A stretch of 64,000 nt of DNA from Isoetes taiwanensis (lineage: Eukaryota; Streptophyta; Lycopodiopsida; Isoetales; Isoetaceae). The DNA lies in the NCBI GenBank assembly GCA_021234155.1, contig JAJEKV010000167.1, positions 777,943 through 841,942 on the forward strand, read 5' to 3'. How positions within the stretch are numbered: the first letter of the stretch is position 1; the number at the start of each line of letters is the position of its first letter. The translations under genes were made by a program, and so were the position numbers. Positions 11,945 to 24,848 of this stretch are shown in pieces. Under the pieces are notes generated by a model that was not told where the DNA came from, ran no database searches, and was given only the letters and a program-made list of their open reading frames with translations.

Positions 11945-12686
11945 AATAAGTCCCTTTCTTTTTTATTGAAGGCTGGCTATATTTATACATTAGAGGAAAT
12001 TTGAGATCTCATTTTATCCCCATAAGAATCCTCCAATGGAATGGCTACCCTCTATTAACTGCAATTAATGCAGCACCAACAACTTCATTGTTGTCGTTTT
12101 TCCCCTATAACTTTTGATTCGCTTGTCAAAATGTTGCGGCGTTTGTTGCATTAGATGCGAAATGAAAAGATCTTTCCAATGATATATGGTTATGATGTAT
12201 TTCAATATGTTCATATGCATTAACCTTAAAAAAATATGATTTTTTGCTTATTTCTTATATATTTATATCGTAAAAGCTATATGAATGGGTTATCACTAGA
12301 TAGATCTTGTGATGACGAACCCATTGCTACAAAAAGTTTTTGAATCGGAGTTCTGGATCAAAAGTTATAATGAAAAAATGATACTACAGAAGTTAGTTGT
12401 AGCTGCATTAATTACAGGCTGCCACATAATACTGGAATGAGATATACTGGAGCTCTTCTCCTATTGGATAGTTTAAAAAGCTGACATGGCATTTTAAGCA
12501 TCCCTTAATGGGACAAAATGTGATCTCATTTTTCCTCTAATGTTAGAGTATTAGAGATGTTACAAAATAACTTTTTGCAAGGGAAGTATAACCCTGAAGG
12601 AGATGAAGGCGTAAAAAAATTACGACTGAAATTAGCAAAGTATGATAAATAGCAAATGCTAGGTGATCTGGTCCGTGAAGAAGAAT

Positions 12687-15600
12687 CTAGTGGACTGATC
12701 TGAGATTCAGATTCTTGCACTTCCCTGCGTTTCCCTTAAATACTGTATGGAAAGTGCATTTTATGCATATGCAGAATTCTGCCTTATCCATGTTAAATCT
12801 ACCCTTGGAGTCTTTGGCTTGACACAGCAGCTCTCTTCGAACATTATAGTTCTTATCGCAGCAACATCCACAGGTACAGATATTTTCTCCATGATCCGCA
12901 GTGTTGGCTGCTCCAAAAAGTTTTGTCCAATCATTGTTAGTGTTGATGCTAATTCTCCTCCATTTGAGCTTCCTTGTCAACAGGAATAATGTATCTGAAA
13001 TCAAAACCAAGTCAACCGTTAATACTCTTGATCCAATTATTATCATATAATACCTGCTTAATAATTCCTTCAGGGGGGGTGATTTCACAATTAAAAATGA
13101 AAGCATTCCTTCCTTTTCAAATTCTCCAGAGAAGGACGTAAATCCTCCAGTCACCCGGGTTTGATGGCATAAAGAATTCAGTTTCATTCAAAACTACCAA
13201 ATTCGAGCCAAAGATGTCAGAGGCAAGCTCCAAGATCCATTCCGACCAGAGGCATAGCTTGAAAAGGTGATTTTCATCCTCTTTATCAGTCAGACACCTG
13301 TCGCAAATATCAGAGTTAGTCATTGATAATTTGTATCTCTTACAATTGGTTGCCAGGCCTCTATGCCAAAGCTGCCACATAAAGGCTTTGATTTTTGGGT
13401 TGACTGGGCTGCTCCACATAAATTTCAGGTTCCTTCTAGCAGTATCCGGGGAGACCCCCCATTTCAAATGGATAGTGATCTCCTGATTACTCAGCAGAAA
13501 CCTATATGCCTTTTTACTGAGTAACCATTTTTACCATTATGCTATGAAAAGTAATAATTCCATTATTGTCAAAAAGATCCCTCATAAGAATTACCCCCTT
13601 CGCTTTCCACAGCTTGGCCTGTTAGGAAATGGCAGGCAAGGCACATATTAGGATTGTCGAGGATAAGAACCGGATTCCAAAAAATCGACTGTTCCATTGA
13701 AAGCCCATTCTTCCATGTGTACATGTTCCTGATTTCAAGCCAAGCCTTTATCCACTTCTTGATAATTCCGGGAGTGTTTGCTGGGACAAAGAAAGGAAAA
13801 TAAATCGAATGTGGAAGCTCCATCATTAGGGATCTCCAATCATATGGATGGCATTTGCTAATGTAGTGTCTGATCAGAATGGAGATTGGGTGCTTGATTC
13901 TGTAATAGCAAGCTTTGTAAAAGTACTTGACTGCTAGGCCAAACCCTGTTTCCCAATATTCATAGTGCCCAGACCACCTTTCTTTTTGGATTTACAGCAT
14001 TCTTCCATAGACACAGGGTGCCAGCACCTTTTATTCTGACCACAAGCAATGAACCTGCCAATAATACTCTGAAGTTTATTAGAAACCTTTTTGGGAGCCA
14101 AAATAACCGAGGATTGATAAACCTGAGAAGATGAAATCACAAAATTGGCTATAATAGCTCTGTTGTTTTTGGAAAGATATTTGGAATTCAAGGAATCAAC
14201 CTTTTTGTAGAATTTATCAATAACGTCACTCCACAGGTCAGATGCATTAGCAAAGGGAATCCCCAAGATCTTAGATTTAATACAGGGGGTATTGTACTTA
14301 CAGCCTAGGAGGCTGGGAACCTGTGTACCTTTGTCTATATCTCTTGCTTGAATTGCTGACTTGAGGGGGTTGATTTTGCATCCTGAGGCATGTCCAAAAT
14401 CCTGGAGGATCTGCTGGGTATTGATGATCGAGTTATGATCCATAGAAATTAAAATGAAGGTATCATCTGCAAAATGTCTGTTAAGGATTTGATTTGTCTG
14501 AGAGTTCTTAGGAAGTTGAAGACCCTTAATAGAGTTAGTGAGCTTAGCAACATCAAGCTTATTGTGAAGAGCCTCCATAACTATCTAAAAAAGAAAGGGT
14601 GCAAGAGGACAACCTTGTTTTACCCCCCTCTAAATAGAGAAAAAAAGGGCTGCATTCACCATTTATGAGCACAACAGATCTTGAGTTGCTAAGGATGGCT
14701 CTGAACATGGGTTTTAATGAAGAAAGCATTGGTATGATACCAATGCTTTCTTCATTAAAACCCAGGGCTCTGCAACTTTTGAAGAGGAAGTTCTATCTCA
14801 CTGTATCAAAGACCTTGGTAATGTATAATTTGAGAAGAGCTACCTCTTGCCTGGAGTCTTTAGCCCATTGCAGACCCAATATAGCAGTGACAACACTGTC
14901 AAGGATATATCTATCTTTGAGGTAGGTTGATTGAGAACTGCTGATTATGGAATCCAGAACCTTCTTAAGTCTAGCAGCAAGAGCACCTGCAATAATCTTG
15001 TAAATAACATTAGTCAAAGAGATGGGTCTATAGTCAGCAAAGGATATGGGGGAATCAATTTTCGGGATAAGGGCAATTAAGCTGGTATTAATATAGCATC
15101 CAGATATTTGCAAATTCTGAACTCATTGGCTAGCCTGGTAATACCATCCCCTAAAATGGGCCAAACTTTTTTGAAGAATTCAGCTGGCAGACCATCTGGT
15201 CTAGGGGTTTTCCCATTATCCATACCTTTGATCACTTCCTTGAGTTCATCATTGACAAAGGGGGTGGTTATCATATCATTCTGATTGCTATTGATCTTTT
15301 TCCTCATATTAATGAACGTGTCCATCATCTCCTCTGAGCAATCCATATTAGTCCCCATAATAGTAGTGAAATGGTCCATTGCAGCCTTTTTAAGATTATG
15401 ATCCCCTGATATGAGATCATCCCCATTCTTGGCTTCATATATCTGGTTCCTTTTGATTCTTGTCTTGGTCTTAATGAAGAAATATTTGGAGTTGCATCTT
15501 TCATCTTCCTTGAGCTCCGTAATCTTGGCTTTCATCCTCCAACCCTTGGCTATATTAATTTCCTCTTTCTCGATCTAAATTCTAATGTTATCCTGCTGCT

Positions 15601-16579
15601 CTATGGGAGCAGTGCTCAGTCTTTTTCTCAGGTCTAACAAATGGACTTAATTCTGGTGAAAAATGCCTCTTCCCCATTCTTTGAGCCAGTTCTTGATGTG
15701 CTTTGCCAGATTTATCCACCACCACATCCAACCAAAATCATCACAAGGCATAGGATGATAATTAATGATGTCCTGCAATCTGGTCAGGAAATCTTCCTGA
15801 TCTAGAAGGTTAACATTCATTTTAAAATAGGATTTCTTTTTCCCTTTGTTATCCTTTCCTGTAACAGTGATCAACTGAGGATGATGATCTGAAAGAGAAT
15901 AACCAATCAAATTCTCAACTCTGCTACAATTAGCCCAAAGATTCTCGCTCATATAAAACATGTCATGAAGGCAGCATATAGGATCAGTCCTATGTTCTGA
16001 TCAGCTATAGGCTTTGGGCTTAGTCCTAGCCAGAGTGAGATTATGAGCAGTGAGAAGATTCGACCAAGCACAATTTTCCTGCGGGAGAAGAGCCTTGAAG
16101 TTTCTGTTCTTCGTAAAACTCTCAGTGACCATATTAAAGTCTTCTCCAAGAACCATGTCATCAACATCCAGATTAGCCAGGCTCTGATTGATTTTGTTCC
16201 AGACCATAATCCTATCAGAGGGGTTATGATAAGAACAGACATTTGCTAAGGCTATTTTTCTAGAATCAATGCTGCAAACAAGGATCTGCCACCTCCCATT
16301 GTTATCATGGATCATGTGATTCACTTCCAAATTAATTTTCTGATTCCAAGCAATGGCAATTCCTGTAGAAGAGTCGTTAGCACTAATGGACCAAACTTTG
16401 AAATTAGGGGGGAGGGCTTTAGAAATAATATTACCATGCTCTGGATCATGAATCTTATGTTCCTGGATAAATAAGATATCAGGGTTAAGTGTAGAAAGAC
16501 AGACCTTCAGACGATCCCTTTTGACTAGATTGTTGATACCCTGGAGATTCCAGGTGACTATCTTAATAGAGTTGATCAT
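12687..16579 (-). pseudogene. LINE ORF2: endonuclease, reverse transcriptase, zf-RVT
   Basis: The start is the Met at 16579, whose ATG shares its A with the ORF1 stop (TAATG). The endonuclease begins KIVTWNLQGINN, with DFNMV (about 16001-16579) and SDHHP (15647-15961). The reverse transcriptase includes DYRPISLTNVIYKII (14793-15113) and the catalytic FADDTFILISMD (within 13934-14578). A zinc finger of CDRCLTDKEDENH type is at 13117-13467. A Cys-rich tail follows to 12687. Several frameshifts separate these blocks, and a 57-bp palindrome sits in the RT at 14708-14764. No RNase H domain was recognised. Confidence 0.85.
14708..14764. repeat. 57-bp palindrome inside the LINE RT
   Basis: Two perfect 28-base arms (14708-14735 and 14737-14764) flank a single G. 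In the RT reading frame this gives an inverted copy of the segment after ALGFNEES. The stretch between the conserved GF and INGE motifs is about 36 residues here, roughly ten more than related elements have by my recollection. A foldback or template-switch event within this copy would explain it. Confidence 0.9.
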
Positions 16580-18426
16580 TAACATTTGTACAAACCTTTG
16601 GCCATCCTTGATTGGATGACAGGTCCAATATAAGATTTTTTCTGACCTCTTCCTCTTCTCTTTGAAGTAATTTGTTTCCATCCCTTCTCATCACATGAGT
16701 GAATGAATTCATTCTCTGTATTATGATCCTCTGCTTCAGTCTCTTCATAGTTCTCTCCCTTGAGAGGGAATGAAAGAAACACCATACCCTTTTTAAACTT
16801 AACACCAAGGTTGACATTTTTAAAAATAAAATTCCAATTGTTATCTAAAAACAGTGAATTAGGCTCAGGATCTAAAAAATACTCTCTGTTGTCGATACCC
16901 TTTATTCTGTTGCTTTCCTCAACCTCAGCACTTTGAATTTCCTTGATATCCATACCAGTCCTAATACCTTCCTCTTTCTTCTTTGGTCGTCATTCCTGTC
17001 GGATGATAAGGGGAGGCTGTTTGCTGTAAAGATTATAATCACAATCTTCCTGATCCTTTTTAGAAATCTTCTGGATTGGATGCTTGGAGTAAATAATTTT
17101 GAGGTTAAGAATTCTGTCCTCAGACAGTTTGATCTTAACAGTATCCAACCATTTAGAGTCGATTTCCTCAGAGATACAGATGGAGGGGAAATTTGTTTGA
17201 GGGATGTTAATGCAGATAATTTTTCCGAGATTGCTAGATATGGCCTTGAGGTGGGATAAAGTCCATAAAGCTGGCGTCAAATTAGGAAAGGTAACCCAAG
17301 TAGACGTCGAGATATGTTTGGGATTACCCGGGGTGAACAGAGGGCTCCATCTCATAATATAGAAATCGTTATTATTAATTTTGCCCAATTTGTTTTTTAG
17401 CATATAGTTCACACTATAATTATCCCTGCACAAGATCTGAAAGGTTTTGTCGTCAATTTTAAGCAGGGATCGAAGTGGAACTCTGTGAGTCTTGGTAATC
17501 CAGAATTTAACCTCTCCAATAAAAGGGCTTTTGATGGGGAAATGGATAAGAAGCCCTTTCGAGAGATGAATGAAATCCAAGTTCTCTGAGGGTTGGTTAT
17601 AGTCGGAACATCACAAGAAACAATATTAAGCAAAGCATTCTTATAAGAAGGAAGAATTTGACCTTTAGCCTTGTCGCTCTTGCACAGGAATCCGGTTGCT
17701 GATATGATGGTCCCCGATTTTGGTGTTTATTTTGTTCAACCCTGAGCCATTGATCCCTTCGCAGTTCTTGCATTTGCACTGCTCTATTTCTAACGGATTG
17801 AAGTAACCATTTGAATCCCTGATTTTGCATAGAGGTATCTTTTTTGAGCTTTGTTTGAAAAGTTTCATATTTCCGAGAAACGCTTCCTCCCACCTTTTAA
17901 TCAGCTTGATTGAGGCTTTCAAGTTCCATTGGAGATTTTCCAGGTCCATCAGAGACATCTTGGCAAGATGGAGCAATTCGTTCATAGATTTTTGGAAAAT
18001 ATTATTTTTTAGGCTACAACAATCCATTTCTGTGTGACCTTGCTTGGCCATGATCAGTTTGCATAGGTTTCTGTCCATGTCCTGAAGCAATTCAAGGGTG
18101 TTCCAGGCCCAGTCCCTGTCATTTGCCCTTCCAGAGTTATACAAGATTTTCAGTTTTTCCAGAGTGTCGCAAATAACCCCATCTTTCAAAACATCCCTGC
18201 AAACAGCTGCTGCCCTCTGTTGATCTTTTATAAGCTCGAAGGTGATGTACATGGTCTTCATCTTGTCCCATACCTGATCCCTCCTATCCTCCATCCAGAA
18301 AATATATGTCCACTCCTCATCTTCGATGTTTTTAAGTTCTTTCTCCATTTCTTTTTGGTTCTGAGTAAGAACCGATTTGCTTTTCCCTTCTTTGGTCATC
18401 TTTAGTTTTCTCCTGCAAATCTCCAC
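16579..18426 (-). pseudogene. LINE ORF1 (DUF4283-like RNA-binding protein)
   Basis: Charged N-terminal part at 17665-18426 ending with a CKCKNCEG motif. A DUF4283/RRM-like block is at 16990-17580 (NDFYIMRWSPLFTPG, then WVTFPNLTPALWTLSHL). An acidic-to-basic C-terminal part is at 16579-16953. In L1 elements ORF1 coats the LINE RNA. The blocks lie in different frames, so the gene is broken. The first Met at 18426 is the only upstream candidate; a second Met lies nine residues in. Confidence 0.7.
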
Positions 18427-18884
18427 ACTAGGATTTGAAGGTCTGTAAAAAACCAGGTCGAGCGAAGATCAAAGAAATCTGTCCAATGTAGAATTGGTTC
18501 AATCCCAAATCTCTCAAGAACCGAAATTTGAAAGAGGTTGCGTGAAAATCTTCCTGAGGCAAGATATCCCGAATTATGAGCCGAGACTCTTAAAGATCCG
18601 ACTCTATCAAAACACAGAATACTTAGATAATGACTGCTAAAATCTGATCTACTGAATCCTATTCTAGTTCTAGAGTTGTACGACTAGATTATGAGACTAT
18701 CTAGAGCTGACACTGCCACATCAAAATCAGATGGGATAACGGGAAAACCCAGTCCCTGGAGAACAGCCTCCAAGAAGGCCTCATCTATCGGGCCTGGGTT
18801 TCGCACGCAATCCGAGGCGCATTCCGGAGCGCCTAATGTTCATCTCCCCGAAAACCCCAAATAAAAGAGGTACACAAATAAGTC

Positions 18885-21429
18885 TTGCAGCAACAGTATT
18901 GAATAATAAATTAGCTTGAATATGGTTTAAAAGATATTCACAAAATTTGGAGCTGTCATAAGCTGAAATAATGCAAAATCTGTAACCCAATAAGATTGAG
19001 AGGACAATTTTCGTTATTTGATCTTCAAAGTAGTCCATGCTCTGCTTTCAAGCCAAATGCCAGTGCATGATAACCAGGAAGCATTTGCGGAGTCAGCTTA
19101 TTTGCCGTTATGTATCCAGTAAGAATATAATGGCAAACATATATCACGTACTTGATTCCAAAGCCATACTATGTAAGGTTCCTGCCTGGAGATCATCCAG
19201 TTTCTTGTATTTATTAGAGCAGAGGGCATTTTTCTTTTCTTATGGATGAGTGCTTTTTTCTTGCATATACACTGCCGCATCTGTTTAGAAGAGCAGGGGC
19301 CTTCCTTTACAGTTCTGATACAGTTCTTATTTCAATGAGCTTTTCATCCAAGGGTGTAAATCCAACCTAAAGGCATACAACAGACTGGATGCTGGGCCTT
19401 CAATGGCTATGCTTGGAGTCAGATTGACAGGGAGAGAGCTCTTAGACAAGGTCCATGAGCTTATGTTACATGCTGCTGCAAGGGCAGCTGGTATATTTGT
19501 TCTCTGTCACTTATCCGCTCTGACTCTGCAAGCTTGTGGGTTTCTTGGCGAAAGTGCGTACTTACCACCGGGGGGATGCGGGAAGCAACGGCAAACCTCA
19601 TCTGTTAAAGTGCAGGATGACTGCAGAGAAAGCTTAGATGCTTTAGTGCAGAAAACAATAATTTTGGATGCACCAGTTCTCGAGCCAGTCATACCAGCAT
19701 TTCCTGTTGCTTAGGAAATCATACATGTAAATTTAGTTCTCGGGTACAGAGCTTTCAATGGAAAGCCAAATTTTGTAAGATCCTTTTTTTAATATATCAT
19801 ACTTTCCAATAGAGTTGTGCTTGAATCTGACAAAAAATTGTCTTTATTCAACAAAAATTTGTATCTCAGGATCAATTAGTTATCATTCTCAAATATTTTT
19901 AGATTTGTACACACACCCAGTAAAGAAAGGAGTACTCAATTACGTCATGTTCTAATAATATTCCAAACATTAAATATTGCATTTCGGACTAGAGTCAACT
20001 ATACACAATTCACATTTTGCATCAGGTACACCACAATCAGCGTACAACACAATAACCACCACATGCACCACCACACTAAGCACCATAACTAAGAAAACAT
20101 GAATAATGTAAATAAACTAACTGTGATTCCTCCGGATAGTGGGCAGCATGTTCTTCTCTTACATTTCTCTCCAATCTTCTAGTTCTAACATCCTTTGTGT
20201 TAGGAGACACTCGTGTTCTCAATCCAAAATTTTTGAATCTTTTCTATATGTTCATCGAAATTGCATCGAATCTTTTAGCCCTCTTGTAAGAAACCCATTT
20301 CCCACCATTGTAATCGATCTCTTCCCTCTTTTTCTTTGCCTTTTTGCGGGTTTCTTGGGTGAACACCTAATACCTTTCCAAGATCTCATTTGGCTGATTT
20401 TGTCACTTGTTTTGAGAACGCACGGGTGGTCTCTGATTTATTGCAAAGGCAGACTATTCTTGGCTGCTAGGCGGTCATTCTTTGGTAGAGAGTTTGATGA
20501 TCGCATGGAGTCCCGGAGGCTCCTTATAACGATGCTCTTGGCTCCAAATCCTTTAATTCTTCACCTATGAATTTTTCCAATGTTTTATCCCTCAAAAAAT
20601 CAAGTAAAATTTCTTTCTTCGTGCTATCCTCCATTCTTTTGGTGCGTTTTATGGAAAGGCGTTAGCAAATTAAGGACAATACGGCGTTCATTGCTTGCAC
20701 TTCTTGATGAACCGGATCCTTACGCCAATTCAAGTGCAAGGTCAATTTTTCTTCTCTTCTTCTTTTCCTCTGGCGTCTTTTCTTCAACATTTCTTGTTCC
20801 TTGGTTCTTCTTCGTTTTCTCCCATGCGAAATGCGGTTTGTGAACAGTTACCTCATTGACATCCATATCCACAATGGATTGGAGCTTGCAGCAGGGAGGG
20901 GGAGCCAAAGAACAGGACGTAGGCAAAGAACAGGAAGGGGCCAAAGAATAGGAATTTGAATTTGAATTTTAGTTTTTGAAAGTAGAATTTCCCCCACAAA
21001 TTGGGACTCTATTCTTAAATAACGGCAGCTGAGCGGTGCCATAATTATACTTTCATACCACAAAAGTGGTGGATGCAACGCCACATTTTGGGGGGGCGGG
21101 GGGACAGCCGAATTGGAACACCACAGCGTGCTTTTACCCTGATGTCCATAGGGTAATTGAACTGTCCCCGACGTGTTGGCATAAAAATCGCCTCAATCCG
21201 AGTTACCTAGAGAAAGTTACGGCCCGTGGGATCAAGGGACCTCTTTTTCTCTAAAAACTTAACATACTTGTTTCTAAGGACTCACACCTTAATTCCTAAC
21301 TAGCTTAATCCTCCCATAACTAGGTCAACATACATATTAGCTATGGAATTGGAATAGTTTATCCTAGATTAAAGTCCCCTAACGAGTTAGAATATGGCCA
21401 ATGCTATGATCTGGTCCACCAAAATCATG
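18885..21429. other. Mostly unassigned; one exon-like segment
   Basis: No domain was recognised. At 19403-19714 (+) there is a 103-residue open frame with no known match. On the opposite strand the same interval reads as an open segment running into a strong splice donor (GTAAGT, near 19561-19566). GC content is higher here than around it. At 20139-20570 and 20580-20843 hydrophobic plus-strand open frames of T-rich DNA do not look like genes. Short CAAAGAACAGGA-like repeats occur at 20895-20955. Confidence 0.4.
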
Positions 21430-22993
21430 GCTCTGATACTACTGTGACGCTCCCCGAATCCATACGATGCTCCCATCGTATAAATACGGGAAATTCCTCT
21501 CCCATGGCGACACACATCGTATAAGTATGGGAAATTCCCCTCCCATGGCGACTCCATCACCACGAAAAGGCCCTCCGCCTGACTCGGACCACTTGTGATG
21601 GCCAAGTGTCCGGGTGGAGGACACAGAGTCCAACGCCTTTTATGGGAATCCTATATAGCTTAAGCGTATATACATGTTAGCACCTGGCAACAATACTAAT
21701 AAATAATATACCACCACGAATGGTGGCCCATCATCATCAATACAACTAACAACAGAATACCAACATAAAGGGCTCTACCTGGGCTCGGACTTCATGGGGT
21801 CGACTGACAGTCAGGGCCTCGAGATAACATCAAACAGAAGTATAACATGGCGTTAGCTGGCATAGAACAATGGCTAGGGTAGTCCACTCCATCCGCCCCT
21901 CCTGTGCACACTTTGCAGATAGGGTGAAACATGCTATGGCGTGACTGTAGCTCTCTGAAAACGCAATCCCATGGAATCACCCTATGAGATTACTCAGGAT
22001 TATATCTCCCCGGTCCGATGAAGCAGGTCAGGTAGGCGTCCCCTTCCCGAGCATGACGGATCCCTGGGTATGCTAGAGGACACGTGCCACATCAATAGCC
22101 CCCCCATCCGTACTCGACCTACTCCCCTAAATCTAAAGGCCGTCTCTCCAGCCCGTTCGATTTCAGGACGTCCATATAGGCACGTCTCCTGCGACCCAGG
22201 GAGTGTCAGACCTATACCCGGCCCTCTCAGTGACCGGCTATAAGCCTAGCACACTATAGGAGTTCTGTAGCCACGCTAGGCAAGACCCCAACTCCGATTC
22301 ACCATCATACTCGTTTCTGGTGCTGAACCACATGCATTTACTGGGTTTTAAGGGTTCTTACTAGGAACACCTCTACTTCTAGATGGTCTTTAGGTCTTTA
22401 GGTCTTTAGGTCTCTACTTCTATAAGAAAACTATTCTTATACATCTATCCATCCATAGCTTCGAATAGACCATAAAATAGAGATTAACCATGCATCTATT
22501 CATACAAGGGTTAATCCTAGCTATCTTCTAAGCATACAAGGGATAATCCTGTGATTATCTAGGAATCCAAGCTATCTACGTACTAACCGGGATCATAGCT
22601 AGATCCTCTATCTCTCTGGTTCTCCATCCTTCTAGCTGGGCAGGATGGCATAGCAGCTCCTCCACCAATACCTCCCCCAATTCGAAATGGGGCAAATTGG
22701 GGTGGAAGCCCCAATTTTAGTGTCCCAAATTGGCAAGCCTGCCTTGTCCAATCGATTTGGGCTAGGTGGCAACTCCAGGTTGGTTAATATTAACTAGTTA
22801 AATGTTTTTTTCCCTTTTAATATTAGGTCAAGCCCTAAATTCGAATTAGGGATTAGGGTTAGGTTTCCACCTTAATAATTAATGGTTAACATAGCTACCC
22901 TTAGCTTATGAATAATTAATGCACCATTAATTATTGATAGTGATGTCTCACGTATTTATACCTAAAAAGCATATAAATACGTGGAACGCCACA
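21430..22993 (-). mobile_element. Ty3/gypsy-like LTR with primer-binding site
   Basis: The LTR occupies 21443-22993 (1551 bp). It begins TGTGGCGTTCC on the minus strand and ends GGAGCGTCACA. It is followed at 21442-21430 by GTAGTATCAGAGC, a close match to the initiator-Met tRNA primer site. A perfect 12-bp-arm hairpin (22949-22960 / 22972-22983) lies just inside its start. No gag or pol follows below 21430, so only the 5' LTR and a scrap of leader remain. A duplicated segment with CATCGTATAA lies at 21470-21545. Confidence 0.75.
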
Positions 22994-23115
22994 TTGGCCT
23001 TCTAGCTCTTGGATTGACTATATCTAAATATATTTTGTTTGATTTATTGGTCTTTGCGCCCTCTTCTATTGTTTCGGCTTCTTGCCCATGATTGTATCCA
23101 TCCCATGTCCCTTTA

Positions 23116-23700
23116 TTTTTTTTTTTTGAAGAACTGTGTCATCAATATATTAAAAGAATGGTAATGTTACAAAGCAAGTGAGGAGGAAGGAGAACTGCCC
23201 CAAAGAGACAGCGATACCTCGACACTCCACAACAAACTCACAGAAAAACTGCAACTCTACTGCTGTACAAACCGACCATCACCATCTACAACACCCAAGA
23301 AGTCCCGCCAAATGGCAAACTTCCGCTCTACTACTGGGGAACACACAAAGCTTTGAAATAGCTTTGTACACGAAGTCGAGGAATCGAGAGGTCTAAGGGT
23401 CAATCTTGAATCCTCGAAAGATCCACAACCGCTGCTTCCAAATCAACCACACCAACCAAGCCACGACGGATGCAAGGTTTGTTGCCGCAAAAGCGGCCAA
23501 GCACGAGGATACACATGAAGTTGCAAGCTGGCGGCTAGTCAATCTCACAAACGAAAGTGAGCCCTAACCCAATCCGGTGCGGCAGTTAAGTGAGGGCATA
23601 AAACCGCACAATGCTCCATGGGATGTCTCACGATGAAGGCCACAACAAGGGTGTAGGGCTCACATAAGCCTAAAGGACTCACAAGGGCATTCACGATCGA
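23116..23700 (-). mobile_element. 5'-truncated LINE fragment (family B)
   Basis: The T-run at 23116-23127 is the complement of a poly(A) tail. The following ~570 bases are an inverted, diverged copy of the LINE 3' end at 49054-49674, covering the zf-RVT region and 3' untranslated region. The zinc-finger coding is more decayed than in the 49-kb copy. The 5' limit near 23700 is where similarity fades. Confidence 0.8.
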
Positions 23701-24200
23701 CTCCATGGGAGTAAATTTCTATCCATCTATTTATCTACCATTACATTTATTTGAAACCATGCAATCCAAATACAAGTTGGGTCATCATTTCAATCTGGCG
23801 TGCGTTTACATTGCGCCATGTGGCTACTATCTCTAATATGAAATGGAAATAGGGGCTATTAGTTTGCTCAAACAGCAACGAACACAGGTAAATGCCGAAA
23901 AAAAGGGTTACCATTTCGCTCAATCAGTCAAGAATATAGGTAAGCACTAGTAAACATGCTACATCTGCCATATTCTTTTCCCGAAACAACCTACAAACTA
24001 GTTAAAATCCCTTGCATAACTTTGTTACATATATTCGCATGGTTAAATTTCATCAAACCTTCAAGCCCTGCCAAATTTGAGCTTGAAGCCTGCTACCGAC
24101 TCTAAACTTCAAGTTCCTTCTTTCAGATCTATGATTTAACCCCCATTGCTGGATCTCTGCTTCAAGCCCTATTACCACACCACTTAAAAATGGTTCCCCT

Positions 24201-24848
24201 AACTGAGGAAGCAAAATTGGCCCCTCCTACTGTTGCCTCCCGCCGATTGGTCTCCGTGGACGATAAAAATAATTCTATTCTTGTTGCCCAAGGTCATATG
24301 TTCAACCTCACAAAGTGGCGTGATCATTGCAAAGTTAGTGGGGGGATGAACCACTTCACCCATGTACAGGGGGCGATCCTATCTAGGTGTATGTCCCATA
24401 AGTTTGAGAGGCTCGTGGACATTAAAAATTGTATCTACCTATACAACTGAAGAAGCAAAATTGGCCCCTCCTGCTGTTGCTCCCGTTGTTGCGTCACATG
24501 TTGAACATCACATTGCGAACGTGGTGTGATCATTACAAAGTTAGTGGAGGGATGATCCACTTCACCCATGTACAGTGGTGGTGGCAGATCCCATCTAGGT
24601 GTCACGTGGACATTAAAATTTGTATCTATCTATAACTGAGGAAGCAAAATTGGCCTCTCCGCTCTTGATCCCATTGTTGCCCAAGGTCACGTGTTCAACC
24701 TCGCGTTGTAAAAGTGGGATGATCATTGCAAAGTTAGTGGGGGCATGACCCATTTCACCCATGTTGAGTGGTGGGGCAAGATCCCATCTAGACTTGCGTC
24801 CCATAAGTTTCGGAAGCTCGTGGACAATAAAAATTGTATCTATCTCTC
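24201..24848. repeat. Three-copy tandem repeat, ~190-245-bp units
   Basis: Units begin AACTGAGGAAGCAAAATTGG at 24201, 24445 and 24634. They share the phrases GATCATTGCAAAGTTAGTGG, CACTTCACCCATGT and GTGGACATTAAAA. They differ by internal deletions. Unit 1 also carries CCGATTGGTCTCCGTGGACGA near 24243, resembling the 3' tail of the LINE at 59.9 kb. Function unknown. Confidence 0.85.

Larger units (their letters stand above)
11953..18867 (-). mobile_element. L1-type LINE, full length but decayed
   Basis: A 17-bp sequence, AGGTACACAAATAAGTC, lies at 11936-11952 and again without mismatch at 18868-18884, and I read it as the target-site duplication. Between the copies is a 6.9-kb non-LTR element on the minus strand: a 5' leader (18867-18427), an ORF1 region, an ORF2 region with endonuclease, reverse transcriptase and zf-RVT zinc finger, and a 3' region of about 0.7 kb. 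The 3' end carries AATAAA in an A-rich tail directly against the duplication. The coding regions are spread over several frames, so the copy cannot work as it stands. The exact 17-bp duplication still argues against great age. Confidence 0.88.

Noticed and set aside
20139-20843. Two hydrophobic plus-strand open frames
   Set aside because: T-rich DNA gives F/L/S-rich translations without domain or splice support.
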